Of a DNA stretch of 49,766 nt, positions 40,365 through 49,579 are shown piece by piece (positions within the stretch are counted from its first letter, which is position 1; each line of letters starts with the position of its first letter). The stretch is from contig JAFSBM010000222.1 in the NCBI GenBank assembly GCA_017437285.1, positions 1-49,766 of the forward strand. The letters are read 5' to 3'. The notes below the pieces were generated by a model. That model ran no database searches. It was not told the origin of the DNA and saw nothing but the letters and a program-made list of their open reading frames with translations. The translations under genes were made by a program, and so were the position numbers. This DNA comes from Ruminococcus sp. GTDB taxonomy: Bacteria; Bacillota; Clostridia; Oscillospirales; Ruminococcaceae.

Positions 40365-42611
40365 ATGAAATCCAAAAAATTATCAGCATTATTACTTGCA
40401 GGGTTAATGACGGCATCTGCTGTTTCTTTTACCGAAATTATTCCTTGCACAAAATTCACGTCTTCTGCTACATCAGTACCGATAGAGTACCCAGACGATA
40501 CCAGCGGAGAATTCGGTGAAAATTTAACATGGTCTATCGACAGCGAGGGAACACTCACTATCGACGGCGAAGGTGATATGGTAGATAGCGAGGGTGAAAT
40601 TCCAGATTACGTTGAGGGAGCACCATGGGATTATCATTATGATAGTATTAAAAAAATAGTAATCGGTGATAAAGTAGGAGCTTTGGTTTATGAATTTATT
40701 ATCGGCTACCCGAATCTTACCGCTATAGAAGTCGGCGAAGATAACAAGTATCATTCAAGCGATAAGGGTATCTTATACAACAAGGATAAAACCATTTTAA
40801 TTAACTGCCCCGAAAAGAACAGTATAAAAGAGTATACTATTCCCGACAGCGTTAAAACTATCAATGGCACGGCTTTTTCTTTCTGCCAAAACCTTGAAGA
40901 AATAACTATTCCTGATAGTGTAACTAGAATAGGCAGCAGTGCTTTTCATTACTGCAAAAACTTATCTGTAGTGAATTTATCGAAAAATATTGAAATATTA
41001 GGTTATGACGTATTTTTGGATACACCATGGCTTAAAAAGCAAAAATCAGAAAATCCCATTGTATGTATAAACGGTGTATTGATTGATGGTAAAAATATTT
41101 CAGATGTAAAAGAATTTCCCGAAGATATCAGAGTTATTGGCGGAAGTGCGTTTGAAAACAACACAAAACTTACTGAATTAACTCTCCCCGAAACAGCTAC
41201 ACATATAAGTCAGTTTGCATTTTTCCATAATGAAACATTACAAAGTGTAACAATCCCTGATAGTGTAATCCATTTAGGTGAAGGTGCGTTTTCACAGTGT
41301 TCTGAACTTAAAGAAGTTACAATAGGAAACGGAATTACAGAACTCCCATTAAAAACATTTTATTTATGCAAAACACTTAACAAAGTGAAAATCAGCGAAA
41401 CTGTAAAGAAAATTGACGAAATGGCGTTCTGGGGCTGCTATGATTTAACATCTATAGATATACCTGAAAATGTGGAGTTTATCGGGGAAGATGTTTTCGA
41501 TGTAAGTTCCTTATGGGAACCTGCACTTGAAACAATTACAATAAGAAATCCCAAATGTGAACTTTCAGAAGATTCCATTCCCGAAAAAACAACAATCTAC
41601 GGCTACAAAGGCTCAACAGCACAGGAATACGCTGAAAAGTACAACAGAACATTTATTGATATTGAAAGCGATGACACACAGTTAACTCCTATCAGCGGAA
41701 AATGCGGTGAAAATGCCAGCTTTGTCCTTGACAGCGAAGGTACTCTCACTATAAGCGGTACAGGTACCGTAAAACAGCCACAGGAATTATACGAATCGGA
41801 AGAAAATGCTATATTTCTGCAAACTCCCAAATATTCAGTTAAGAAAATTGTAATTGAAGAAGGAATTTCAGAAATAGGAATGCAGGCTTTTAATAAATTA
41901 TCAGAGGTCACCTCTCTGACATTACCGAAAAGTCTTCAAATAATAAACTCTCTTTCTTTTGAAGGATGCACCAGTCTTAAATCAGTAAAAATACCTGATT
42001 CTGTTACTTCATTAGGATTGTTTTGTTTCGCAAATTGTACTTCCCTTGAAGAAGTCATCCTGCCTAATAATGACGAATATACTTGTATATCACCCTTTGG
42101 AAATTGCGACAATTTGAATAACATAGTTTTAGGAGATAAAACAACACATATCCCTGAATTTCTTTTTTCAAAATGCAGCGGATTGAAAGAAATTACAATA
42201 CCTGACGGCATAAAAAATATCGAGATAGCAGCCTTTGAAGGCTGTGTAAATCTCAAGTCAGTTAAAATTATAAATCCCAAATGCGAACTTTCAGAAGATT
42301 CCATTCCCGAAAAAACAACAATCTACGGCTACAAAGGCTCAACAGCACAGGAATATGCTGGAAAGTACAACAGAACATTTATTGATATTGAAAGCGATGA
42401 CATACAGTTAACACCTACACTCCTCGGCGATGCAAACTGTGACGGAGTTGTTTCAATTGCTGACGCTACAGCTATTCTCCAGAGTATCGGTAATCCCGAT
42501 AAATACGCATTATCCGAACAGGGTGCTGTCAACGCTGATATTGCCGATACAGGCAACGGAATAACAGTTGACGACGCTGTTAAAATTCAGAAAGTTGACG
42601 CTGAAATATAA
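40365..42611 (+). CDS. Secreted leucine-rich-repeat (BspA type) protein with C-terminal dockerin
   Basis: A 748-residue exported protein. The signal peptide ends about residue 27. The body is made of two blocks of BspA-type LRR_5 repeats (units like YTIPDSVKTINGTAFSFCQNLEEI, about 160-420 and 500-650). Each block opens with a GENxxWxLDSEGTLTIxGxG motif and closes with the spacer CELSEDSIPEKTTIYGYKGS and then AQEYA(E/G)KYNRTFIDIESDD. A type I dockerin forms the last 62 residues (LLGDANCDGVVSIADATAIL, then ADIADTGNGITVDDA). LRR_5 proteins mediate binding to host or partner proteins or substrates. GGGAGGAA precedes the ATG. The last 145-bp spacer copies are nearly identical DNA. Confidence 0.9.
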   Translation: MKSKKLSALLLAGLMTASAVSFTEIIPCTKFTSSATSVPIEYPDDTSGEFGENLTWSIDSEGTLTIDGEGDMVDSEGEIPDYVEGAPWDYHYDSIKKIVIGDKVGALVYEFIIGYPNLTAIEVGEDNKYHSSDKGILYNKDKTILINCPEKNSIKEYTIPDSVKTINGTAFSFCQNLEEITIPDSVTRIGSSAFHYCKNLSVVNLSKNIEILGYDVFLDTPWLKKQKSENPIVCINGVLIDGKNISDVKEFPEDIRVIGGSAFENNTKLTELTLPETATHISQFAFFHNETLQSVTIPDSVIHLGEGAFSQCSELKEVTIGNGITELPLKTFYLCKTLNKVKISETVKKIDEMAFWGCYDLTSIDIPENVEFIGEDVFDVSSLWEPALETITIRNPKCELSEDSIPEKTTIYGYKGSTAQEYAEKYNRTFIDIESDDTQLTPISGKCGENASFVLDSEGTLTISGTGTVKQPQELYESEENAIFLQTPKYSVKKIVIEEGISEIGMQAFNKLSEVTSLTLPKSLQIINSLSFEGCTSLKSVKIPDSVTSLGLFCFANCTSLEEVILPNNDEYTCISPFGNCDNLNNIVLGDKTTHIPEFLFSKCSGLKEITIPDGIKNIEIAAFEGCVNLKSVKIINPKCELSEDSIPEKTTIYGYKGSTAQEYAGKYNRTFIDIESDDIQLTPTLLGDANCDGVVSIADATAILQSIGNPDKYALSEQGAVNADIADTGNGITVDDAVKIQKVDAEI
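41546..41690 (+). repeat. 145-bp internal duplication, copy 1
   Basis: Within the dockerin LRR gene. It differs from the copy at 42272-42416 at only about five places by eye, with no gaps. It encodes the NPKCELSEDSIPEKTTIYGY spacer and what follows. Confidence 0.85.
42272..42416 (+). repeat. 145-bp internal duplication, copy 2
   Basis: Second copy of the spacer, directly before the dockerin. Recombination between the copies would delete the second LRR block in frame (726 bp, a multiple of three). Confidence 0.85.
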
Positions 42612-42681
42612 TTCCAATCCCTAAATCAACAGCATTTCTGCTTATCATCTTTGTCTACTAACAGCCTAGGAATTGGTATAA
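42611..42681. repeat. Internally deleted copy of the MITE-like element
   Basis: Both ends are present in 71 bp: TTCCAATCCCTAAATCAACA on the left and, reversed, TATACCAATTCCTAGG then GTTAGTAGACAAAG on the right, joined by a short remnant with CAGCATTT. It sits between the stop codon of the LRR gene and its terminator. Confidence 0.7.
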
Positions 42682-42691
42682 GTCTTATATT

Positions 42692-42725
42692 CCGCACAGA
42701 TTTTTAGTCTGTGCGGTTTTTGTTT
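42692..42725 (+). terminator. Terminator of the dockerin LRR gene
   Basis: CCGCACAGA/TCTGTGCGG with loop TTTTTAG, then TTTTTGTTT, the same hairpin as after aspartate kinase. Confidence 0.85.
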
Positions 42726-42738
42726 ATTATGCACTAAT

Positions 42739-42752
42739 TTAGTATATACTAA
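42739..42752. promoter_or_regulatory. 14-bp palindrome upstream of the solute-binding protein gene
   Basis: TTAGTATATACTAA is perfectly symmetric and lies 120 bp before the ATG. It could be an operator; no clear promoter pair could be assigned next to it. Confidence 0.4.
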
Positions 42753-42872
42753 CTGTACATTCCTACGAAATTGAAGAAAACTTTGACTTTTTTGCCCTCT
42801 AAATACACTTGTATATAGAAAGAAGCAAATTAATGCCGATTTCCAATAATTATTTAAAATGGAGGACACTAT

Positions 42873-45110
42873 ATGAAACGATTAATTGCATTAACAATGA
42901 CTTTAGGTATGATTTTAAGCTGTACCGCCTGTGCCGAAAAAAACACCGAAAACAGCGGAAATTCCGCACCTTTAGCAGAAACTCAGAAACTTATCCTAAA
43001 TGCCGCTGACATAAGGCTTGCTGATAATTTCAAAAGCATAAAATGCCTTTCCCGTGACCCATTAGGCGGAAATATTCTCACTTTCGGGGAACTGAAAAGC
43101 GGCGGATATGCGGGATTCAGCAGCAAAAACGACTTCGGGGATTATACTCAGTTCCGCTTTACACCGCAAGAGGGCGAATTTATCTGTAATGCCGCACTTC
43201 TGACTGGAGGACGAAAGGCGGTGCTGACAACTCTTGACGGTGAAACCTTGATTTACGTTTTCGACCGTGACGGCAATATTCAGAAAAATCTGAACTGCGG
43301 TGAAATTCTCACAAAGAACAGATTCAGTAATATCTATAATTGTAAGGACGGATTCATTATTAACGATGATAACAGTATTCTGACTATTGTTTCCCTCGAC
43401 GGCGAAATATTGGGAACTATCGACCTTACGCCTTATCATGTTCATGGTGTATCCATTGACTCCGAGGGAATACCCACGGTTGTATATAGCGGCGAAGATA
43501 CCACATATACCGCACAGATTGAGAAAACGAAGCTTGTAAATAAGCAGGAATGTTCAGTACTTACCGATACAGCCTACACAATGACGGCAGGTTTCGGGGA
43601 ATATCGGCTTGCGGCAATGTTTAACGGTATGCTTTACGGCTTAAAGGATAACAGTTGGGTTAAGCTTTGCGATTTCATCGACAACGATTTCAACAGCACC
43701 AGTATATACTCCCTTACTATGACGGGAGAAAATGAATTTGCTGCTGCTATGACAGATGAAAGCGGCAGTACAATGAAACTGCTTACAGAGGCGGATATTT
43801 CTGTTCTTGAAAGTAAAACAGTCATTCGTGTGGCAAATCTTGTGGCAGGCGATATGACTAATTCAACTGCAAGAGCCTATAACTCGGCAAAACCTGACAG
43901 CCCATACCGTGTAGAAGTAAAAGATTATGGCAATGCAAGCTCCCTTTATGATGACAGAATTACAAATCTTCATCAGGATATATTAAGCGGAAATGCACCC
44001 GATGTTATCACGTTTAACAGCGAAATAACTCCCGGTTCATTTGGTGCAAGAGAGTCAATTTTCGTGGATTTGTACACTCTCCTTGATAAAGACACAGAAC
44101 TTAAACGTGAGGATTTTCTTGACGGCTATCTGGAGGGACTGGATTTCAACGGCAAACTTTTGCAGATTTCCCCCTGTTTCGTATTCAAAACTATGGTCGT
44201 AAAGGATAAGTTCCTTGACGGACTTACAAGCTGGAACTATGACCAGTTTGCCGAGAAAATAAAGGCTCTCCCCGAGGGAATGAAAATCAACACATGGGAA
44301 AACCAGCAGATGAACTATAATTTCTTACAGCTTATGGATTATTCTGAATTTGTGGACTATGAAAATGCCGTGTGCAATTTTGAAGATGCAGGATTTATTA
44401 AAGCCATGAATATTGTTCGTGATAATCATATAGGACTTACATTAGAGGAATATGACAGCTGGATGAATGAAAGCGGCGGATTTGATGTATACACTCCAGG
44501 TCAGTATATCAACGACGAAAGTATGATTTACGATATGGACTTGGGCGGCTGGTTCGGTCTCCGTCAGACGCTTCATGCACAATTTAATGAGCCTGCAACA
44601 CTTGTCGGCTATCCCAACGAAAACGGAAACGGCTCTTTTGTTCAGCCGTCGAATTGTATGGGAATTATGGCAAATTCTCCCTGTATTGATGGTGCTTGGG
44701 ATTTTATCAAGACTGTTTATTTCTCCGAAGAATACTATTCAAATAAAAATGGCGTATACGGCAGTTGGTACTATCCTACGGTTGAGGAATACTACGTAAA
44801 GCAGTTGGAGGAGCAGAAAAACGCAACCTATACTGATGAAAACGGCGAAACAATCAGAGGCGATAAGCTCTGGATTGGACCTGACAGTGACGATTTTATC
44901 ACATATTACGAGTTCACCGACGAAGAATGTGAGAAATACGACAAAATAGTTCGTGAAGCTGCAAAGGACGTAAGACAGGGAGATAATGTAATTTACAATA
45001 TTATCCGTGAGGAAACTATGCCATTTTTCGAGGGTGAATATACGGCAGAAAAGACAGCTGAAATTATCCAGAACAGAGTAAGCATATATCTCAGCGAGAA
45101 ATATGGATAA
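42873..45110 (+). CDS. Lipoprotein with extracellular solute-binding (family 1-like) domain
   Basis: A 745-residue exported lipoprotein. The signal MKRLIALTMTLGMILSC plus TACAEK offers two possible lipid-bearing cysteines (17 or 20). Residues about 40-320 are beta-rich with repeated segments (YVFDRDGNIQKN, VSLDGEILGTI), like a propeller. Residues about 330-745 look like a sugar-type solute-binding protein: IRVANLVAGDM, DILSGNAPDVITFNSE, FNGKLLQISPCF, AWDFIKTVYF. It would catch a ligand at the cell surface. No ABC permease genes adjoin it, so it may use a shared permease or act as a sensor. GGAGGA lies before the ATG. Confidence 0.85.
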   Translation: MKRLIALTMTLGMILSCTACAEKNTENSGNSAPLAETQKLILNAADIRLADNFKSIKCLSRDPLGGNILTFGELKSGGYAGFSSKNDFGDYTQFRFTPQEGEFICNAALLTGGRKAVLTTLDGETLIYVFDRDGNIQKNLNCGEILTKNRFSNIYNCKDGFIINDDNSILTIVSLDGEILGTIDLTPYHVHGVSIDSEGIPTVVYSGEDTTYTAQIEKTKLVNKQECSVLTDTAYTMTAGFGEYRLAAMFNGMLYGLKDNSWVKLCDFIDNDFNSTSIYSLTMTGENEFAAAMTDESGSTMKLLTEADISVLESKTVIRVANLVAGDMTNSTARAYNSAKPDSPYRVEVKDYGNASSLYDDRITNLHQDILSGNAPDVITFNSEITPGSFGARESIFVDLYTLLDKDTELKREDFLDGYLEGLDFNGKLLQISPCFVFKTMVVKDKFLDGLTSWNYDQFAEKIKALPEGMKINTWENQQMNYNFLQLMDYSEFVDYENAVCNFEDAGFIKAMNIVRDNHIGLTLEEYDSWMNESGGFDVYTPGQYINDESMIYDMDLGGWFGLRQTLHAQFNEPATLVGYPNENGNGSFVQPSNCMGIMANSPCIDGAWDFIKTVYFSEEYYSNKNGVYGSWYYPTVEEYYVKQLEEQKNATYTDENGETIRGDKLWIGPDSDDFITYYEFTDEECEKYDKIVREAAKDVRQGDNVIYNIIREETMPFFEGEYTAEKTAEIIQNRVSIYLSEKYG

Positions 45111-45115
45111 GTCAA

Positions 45116-45148
45116 AAACCGCACAAAGCATTACGCTCTGTGCGGTTT
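45116..45148 (+). terminator. Terminator of the solute-binding protein gene
   Basis: AAACCGCACA and TGTGCGGTTT form a 10-bp stem followed by CTTTTAC, just after the stop. Confidence 0.85.
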
Positions 45149-45214
45149 CTTTTACTGAATATTAAATTATGTCCTGAAATTTTGTCATTTATTCCGTCAT
45201 TTCTCTGCTGTTAA

Positions 45215-48200
45215 TTATTCTTCGTCCTCTTTTTTCTTGCTCTTTTTCATAGCATAAATACCGCAAAGAGCCATTACGCCTGCTGAAAATGCCAGATAGT
45301 CATAAGCTTTTGCGAAACCTGTCTGTGGAAGTTCTGACTCGGAATCATTAGGAGTTGTAGTAGTAGTTGTTGTTGTTGTTGTTTCAGAGTCGAAATCAGG
45401 TGCAGTTGTTGTAACAGATTCTTCTTCGATAATTGCAAAATCTAAGCCGTACTTTTCAGCATGAGCCTGTGCAGTTGAGCCAACGTGTCCCCAAATTGTT
45501 GCACCGTCAGGGAATACAAACTCGCTGTCAGCAATTACACAATTTGGATCATCAAAAGTATACAATGAAAATCCGCAGTTATTGAAGGCATAATCGCCAA
45601 CCACTGTCATTGCATTTTCCATATAAGAACCAACTGATTCAACATTAATACAACCGTCAAATGCGTGTTCACCAATTACCTTTGTAGTGTCAATAGTTGT
45701 AATATTTTTGCAGTTGTAGAATGCATAAGCACCAACGCTTGTTACACCTTTGCCGAAATTAACAGCTGTAATCTTATCTGAAAACTCGCTCCAAGGATAG
45801 CCGCCTTCGCCACACTCAAGCATTTCGCCCTCGCCGTCAATGTAAAGCATACCGTCATTATAAAGGCTCCATGTGAGGTTTTCTCCTAATTCGCCATATG
45901 CAATAAATCCCTGTTCTACGCTTTCAATCTCAACAAAATCCAAACCGTACTTTTCAGCATAAGCCTGTGCAGTTGAGCCTGCATAACCATGGATTACTGT
46001 GTTTGCAGGGAATACAAACTCGCTGTCAGCAATAACACATTCGGGATTTCTGATGTATACGACTTCAAGACTATCACATCCGTTAAATGCATAATCACCG
46101 ATTTCAGTAATGTTTTCAAAAGCAGTGAAATATGCTAACTTTTCACAGTTCTCAAATGCATGAGAACCTATACTCATAAAGTCGTCATCAACAAATGCAT
46201 ATCCAACTCCTCCAAGATTTTTGAAGTTATAGAAAGCATAATCGCCTATTGAACCTGATTCGATATCAAAGAAAACAAACTTCACCTTATCAGCATATTC
46301 ACTCCATGGGGATTCACCGTCAAGAACAGGCATATCACCAGTACCGTCTATACTAAGACTACCATTGTTTAATAAAGTCCATGTATAATTATCGTCAAGC
46401 TTACCCTCTGCCAATACAGAGCAGTCATCATATTTGAAATTATACTTTTCAGCATAAGCCTTTAAATCATCACTTATTCCTGAAATTAAAATTCCTTCGG
46501 GGAAAACATTCGGGCTGTCTGCAACTGTACAATTTTCAGATGAGAGATAAAGATGTTCCAGTGAATCACAGCCGTAGAAAGCATAATCCTGTATTTCTTC
46601 TACATTATAGAATATAGTTGATTCAAGTGAAGTACAACCGTCAAATGCGTGTTCACCGATTCTTGCAATCTGGTTTGCTGTTCCCTCAGTCTGAACACTT
46701 CTAAGATTTGTTAAACCGCTGAATGCGTAATCACCGATACTTTCAATATTTCCGTCAATACTGATATTTGTAATCTTATCTGCAATTTCCGCCCAAGGTA
46801 CAATGTCAGCACTTGCCCAGTTGTTCATAACGCCTTCGCCTCTCAGCCAGAGATAGCCAGTATTTTCGTCAAAGCTCCAGTTAATAGCTTCGCCGCAAGT
46901 ACCCTCATAGACTTCTTCATATTCAATTTCAACGAACTCCAAGCCGTACTTTTCAGCATGAGCCTGTGCAGTTGAGCCTGCAACGCCAAAAATAGTCATA
47001 TCCTCAGGGAATACATAAGGACTGTCAGCAATGACACATTCAGGATTTTCTATAATTAATCCGCCCAAATTATCACAGCCATAGAAAGCGTAATCGCCGA
47101 TTTCTTTAAGAACAAATTCACCAGATGTTATTGTACTTGTAATATTTGAACAGCCCTCAAATGCGTGAGCACCAATTACAGGTGCAAGCTCAATGGATTT
47201 GAGATTCTTGCAGTTGTAGAAAGCATATTCACCGTAGTTATAAAGTTCTCCTGAATATTCAACTGTATCGAAAAGTTCAGTATATTCTTCCCAGTTGCTG
47301 TAGCCCATATAACTGTCCATAATGCCGTCGCCATTTATTACAAGACGGTTGTCACTCAAAATATTCCATTCAAGAGTTTCGCCACATTTACCCTCGTAGG
47401 ATTCATTATCCTTGATTTCAACAAACTCCAAGCCGTACTTTTCAGCATGAGCCTGTGCTGTTGAACCTGCATATCCCCAGATAGTTGCATTTACAGGGAA
47501 TACAAATTCGCTGTCAGCAATTACACAGTCGGGATTATCGATTTCATAAACATCATATCCGCAGTTATTGAAAGCATAATCACCGATTACATTAACAGTT
47601 AAATCACCATAAGTACTATAACCGTTAACATTAATACAACCGTCATATGCGTGTTCGCCAATTACGGGAGCAAGATACATGGTTTCGAGATTTGTGCAGT
47701 TGTAGAATGCATAAGAACCAATGCTTGTTACTTCCTTTTCAAAATAAACACCCTTAATCTGGTCTGCATATTCACTCCAAGGATAGCCTCCCTTGCCGCA
47801 GTCAGGCATTTCGCCAGTGCCTTCGATGCTGAGGTCGCCGTTTTTATTGAGGTTCCATTTGAGATTATCGCCTAATTCACCCTCGGCAACAATAGGAGAT
47901 TCTTCCTCCTCGGGAGCTGTAATTTCAGAAGATAAAGTCTTGAAGCTTCTGCCGAACAGCTGAGCATACATCAAAGCACCTGAACCCTCAGCAGCATAGA
48001 TTACAGTATCTTCGGGAATCGCATCTTCGCTTTCAGCAAACTTACATTCGGGATTTAAAACAATCATTTCAGCGATGTTGTCACAACCCTCAAATGCAGA
48101 TTTATCAATGCTTGTAACTTCCTCGTCAATCTGTACACGTGTGATTTCGTCCTCATATTCAGCCCAAGGATTTACTCCGCCAAGGTCAATCATATCGCCC

Positions 48201-49579
48201 TCGCCGTAGATACGTAAAGAGCCGCCTGAGAAAAGAACCCATGTGAGATTATCGCCGATTTCACCGCTTGCTGTAAAGAAGTTGTATACAACGTGTGTTA
48301 AATTGTACTTAACCGCATACTCCTCGGCTGTTGAGCCGTCGCCAACCTGAAGCAGAACATTGCTTGGGAATACATCAGCACTATCAGCAATCTGGCAGTC
48401 AGGAGTGTACATCAATACGCTTTCAAGGTTTGTACAATTTGTGAACGCATTTTCGTCAATGCTCTTTACAGCTGTACTGATTATAACTTCTTTAATGCTG
48501 TCAGCAACAGTATCCCAAGGATAAACACCGTTTTCAGCAACAATATCACCATATCCGTAGAATGCAAGTGAACCATTGTCCCAGAGTATCCATTTGAGAT
48601 TTTCTGTACAAACGCCCTCCATTAAGGGATATTCTTCGTTTTCTCCACTCAATGTATCGAATTCTCTGCCGTACTTTTCAGCGTAAGCCTGTGCTGTTGA
48701 ACCTGTATATCCAAGAATTTTAGCATCAGCAGGAATAACTGTTTCGCTGTCGGGAATTACGCAATTGTAGCTTTCAAGATAAATAATTTTAGCATTAGAG
48801 CCTAAAGAATTCTCGCTGAGTTCACAAACGCCAGGTCTGATAATAACAATATCAAATTCATCGCTATACTCAAACCATGGTGCATCCTCTGGCTTTTCCC
48901 AATCTGTCATTTCGCCGTAGCCGCTGATAATAAGAATATCTTCTAAAGAGTCGATTTCCCATTTGAGGTTTTCGCCGCACATACCCTCAGCAACAATACG
49001 ATTTTCTTCAATTACAGTTGAATCTTCTTCGTCAGATGGAACATTTTCATCAGTTGAAATGTTTTCGTCAGAGGGAGCCTCATACTCACCTTCTGAAGTA
49101 AATTCTCTGCCGTACTTTTCAGCATAAGCCTGTGCGGTTGAACCGTCATATCCATAAATTGAAGCATTTTCAGGTAAAAATGTTTCGCTGTCAGGAATTA
49201 CACAGTTATAGCCGTGGAAGTAAAATGTTCTGCCACCTGTTGCACCAAAAGCGTTTTCGCTGATGCTTTCAACATTTTCTCTGATAACAATCAAAGAGAT
49301 TCTGTCACCGTACTCTGCCCATGGAGCATCCTCTGCGTTTTCCCATTCAGTCATAGCTCCTGTGCCGTCAATAACAAGAGAATCCTCCTCAGCGAAAACT
49401 TCCCATGTGAGATTTTCGCCGCACAAACCGTAAGCGATTGGTGCTTCTTCCTCAGGTTCAGCTGTTTCAACAGCATAAGCCGAAAGGCTGTTGTAAGGAG
49501 CAATAAGACTTGCTGCAGGAACTGATGTTGCTGCCATCATAGCAGCAAGGATAACGGATGATAAGTTTTTGAGTTTCAT
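45215..49579 (-). CDS. Giant cell-wall-anchored leucine-rich-repeat (BspA type) protein
   Basis: A 1454-residue surface protein. The signal peptide ends near residue 35. The body has nine modules of about 120-165 residues. Each has a GENLTWxLxxDGxLxIxGxG start, a PWSEYADKI segment, one or more LRR_5 units (VTSIGSYAFYNCTNLE) and a (D/A)GSTAQAYAEKYG spacer, the last often degenerate. Near the C-terminus there is a Thr run (about ten, GT-rich on the plus strand at 45356-45383), then ELPQTG, a hydrophobic helix and a KKSKKKEDEE tail: a sortase A-type LPXTG anchor. It probably serves in adhesion or in binding host or partner proteins. The modules are shared with the dockerin LRR gene at 40365. The promoter is not clear; GGGGAA lies before the start. 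Confidence 0.9.
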   Translation of the reverse strand: MKLKNLSSVILAAMMAATSVPAASLIAPYNSLSAYAVETAEPEEEAPIAYGLCGENLTWEVFAEEDSLVIDGTGAMTEWENAEDAPWAEYGDRISLIVIRENVESISENAFGATGGRTFYFHGYNCVIPDSETFLPENASIYGYDGSTAQAYAEKYGREFTSEGEYEAPSDENISTDENVPSDEEDSTVIEENRIVAEGMCGENLKWEIDSLEDILIISGYGEMTDWEKPEDAPWFEYSDEFDIVIIRPGVCELSENSLGSNAKIIYLESYNCVIPDSETVIPADAKILGYTGSTAQAYAEKYGREFDTLSGENEEYPLMEGVCTENLKWILWDNGSLAFYGYGDIVAENGVYPWDTVADSIKEVIISTAVKSIDENAFTNCTNLESVLMYTPDCQIADSADVFPSNVLLQVGDGSTAEEYAVKYNLTHVVYNFFTASGEIGDNLTWVLFSGGSLRIYGEGDMIDLGGVNPWAEYEDEITRVQIDEEVTSIDKSAFEGCDNIAEMIVLNPECKFAESEDAIPEDTVIYAAEGSGALMYAQLFGRSFKTLSSEITAPEEEESPIVAEGELGDNLKWNLNKNGDLSIEGTGEMPDCGKGGYPWSEYADQIKGVYFEKEVTSIGSYAFYNCTNLETMYLAPVIGEHAYDGCINVNGYSTYGDLTVNVIGDYAFNNCGYDVYEIDNPDCVIADSEFVFPVNATIWGYAGSTAQAHAEKYGLEFVEIKDNESYEGKCGETLEWNILSDNRLVINGDGIMDSYMGYSNWEEYTELFDTVEYSGELYNYGEYAFYNCKNLKSIELAPVIGAHAFEGCSNITSTITSGEFVLKEIGDYAFYGCDNLGGLIIENPECVIADSPYVFPEDMTIFGVAGSTAQAHAEKYGLEFVEIEYEEVYEGTCGEAINWSFDENTGYLWLRGEGVMNNWASADIVPWAEIADKITNISIDGNIESIGDYAFSGLTNLRSVQTEGTANQIARIGEHAFDGCTSLESTIFYNVEEIQDYAFYGCDSLEHLYLSSENCTVADSPNVFPEGILISGISDDLKAYAEKYNFKYDDCSVLAEGKLDDNYTWTLLNNGSLSIDGTGDMPVLDGESPWSEYADKVKFVFFDIESGSIGDYAFYNFKNLGGVGYAFVDDDFMSIGSHAFENCEKLAYFTAFENITEIGDYAFNGCDSLEVVYIRNPECVIADSEFVFPANTVIHGYAGSTAQAYAEKYGLDFVEIESVEQGFIAYGELGENLTWSLYNDGMLYIDGEGEMLECGEGGYPWSEFSDKITAVNFGKGVTSVGAYAFYNCKNITTIDTTKVIGEHAFDGCINVESVGSYMENAMTVVGDYAFNNCGFSLYTFDDPNCVIADSEFVFPDGATIWGHVGSTAQAHAEKYGLDFAIIEEESVTTTAPDFDSETTTTTTTTTTPNDSESELPQTGFAKAYDYLAFSAGVMALCGIYAMKKSKKKEDEE

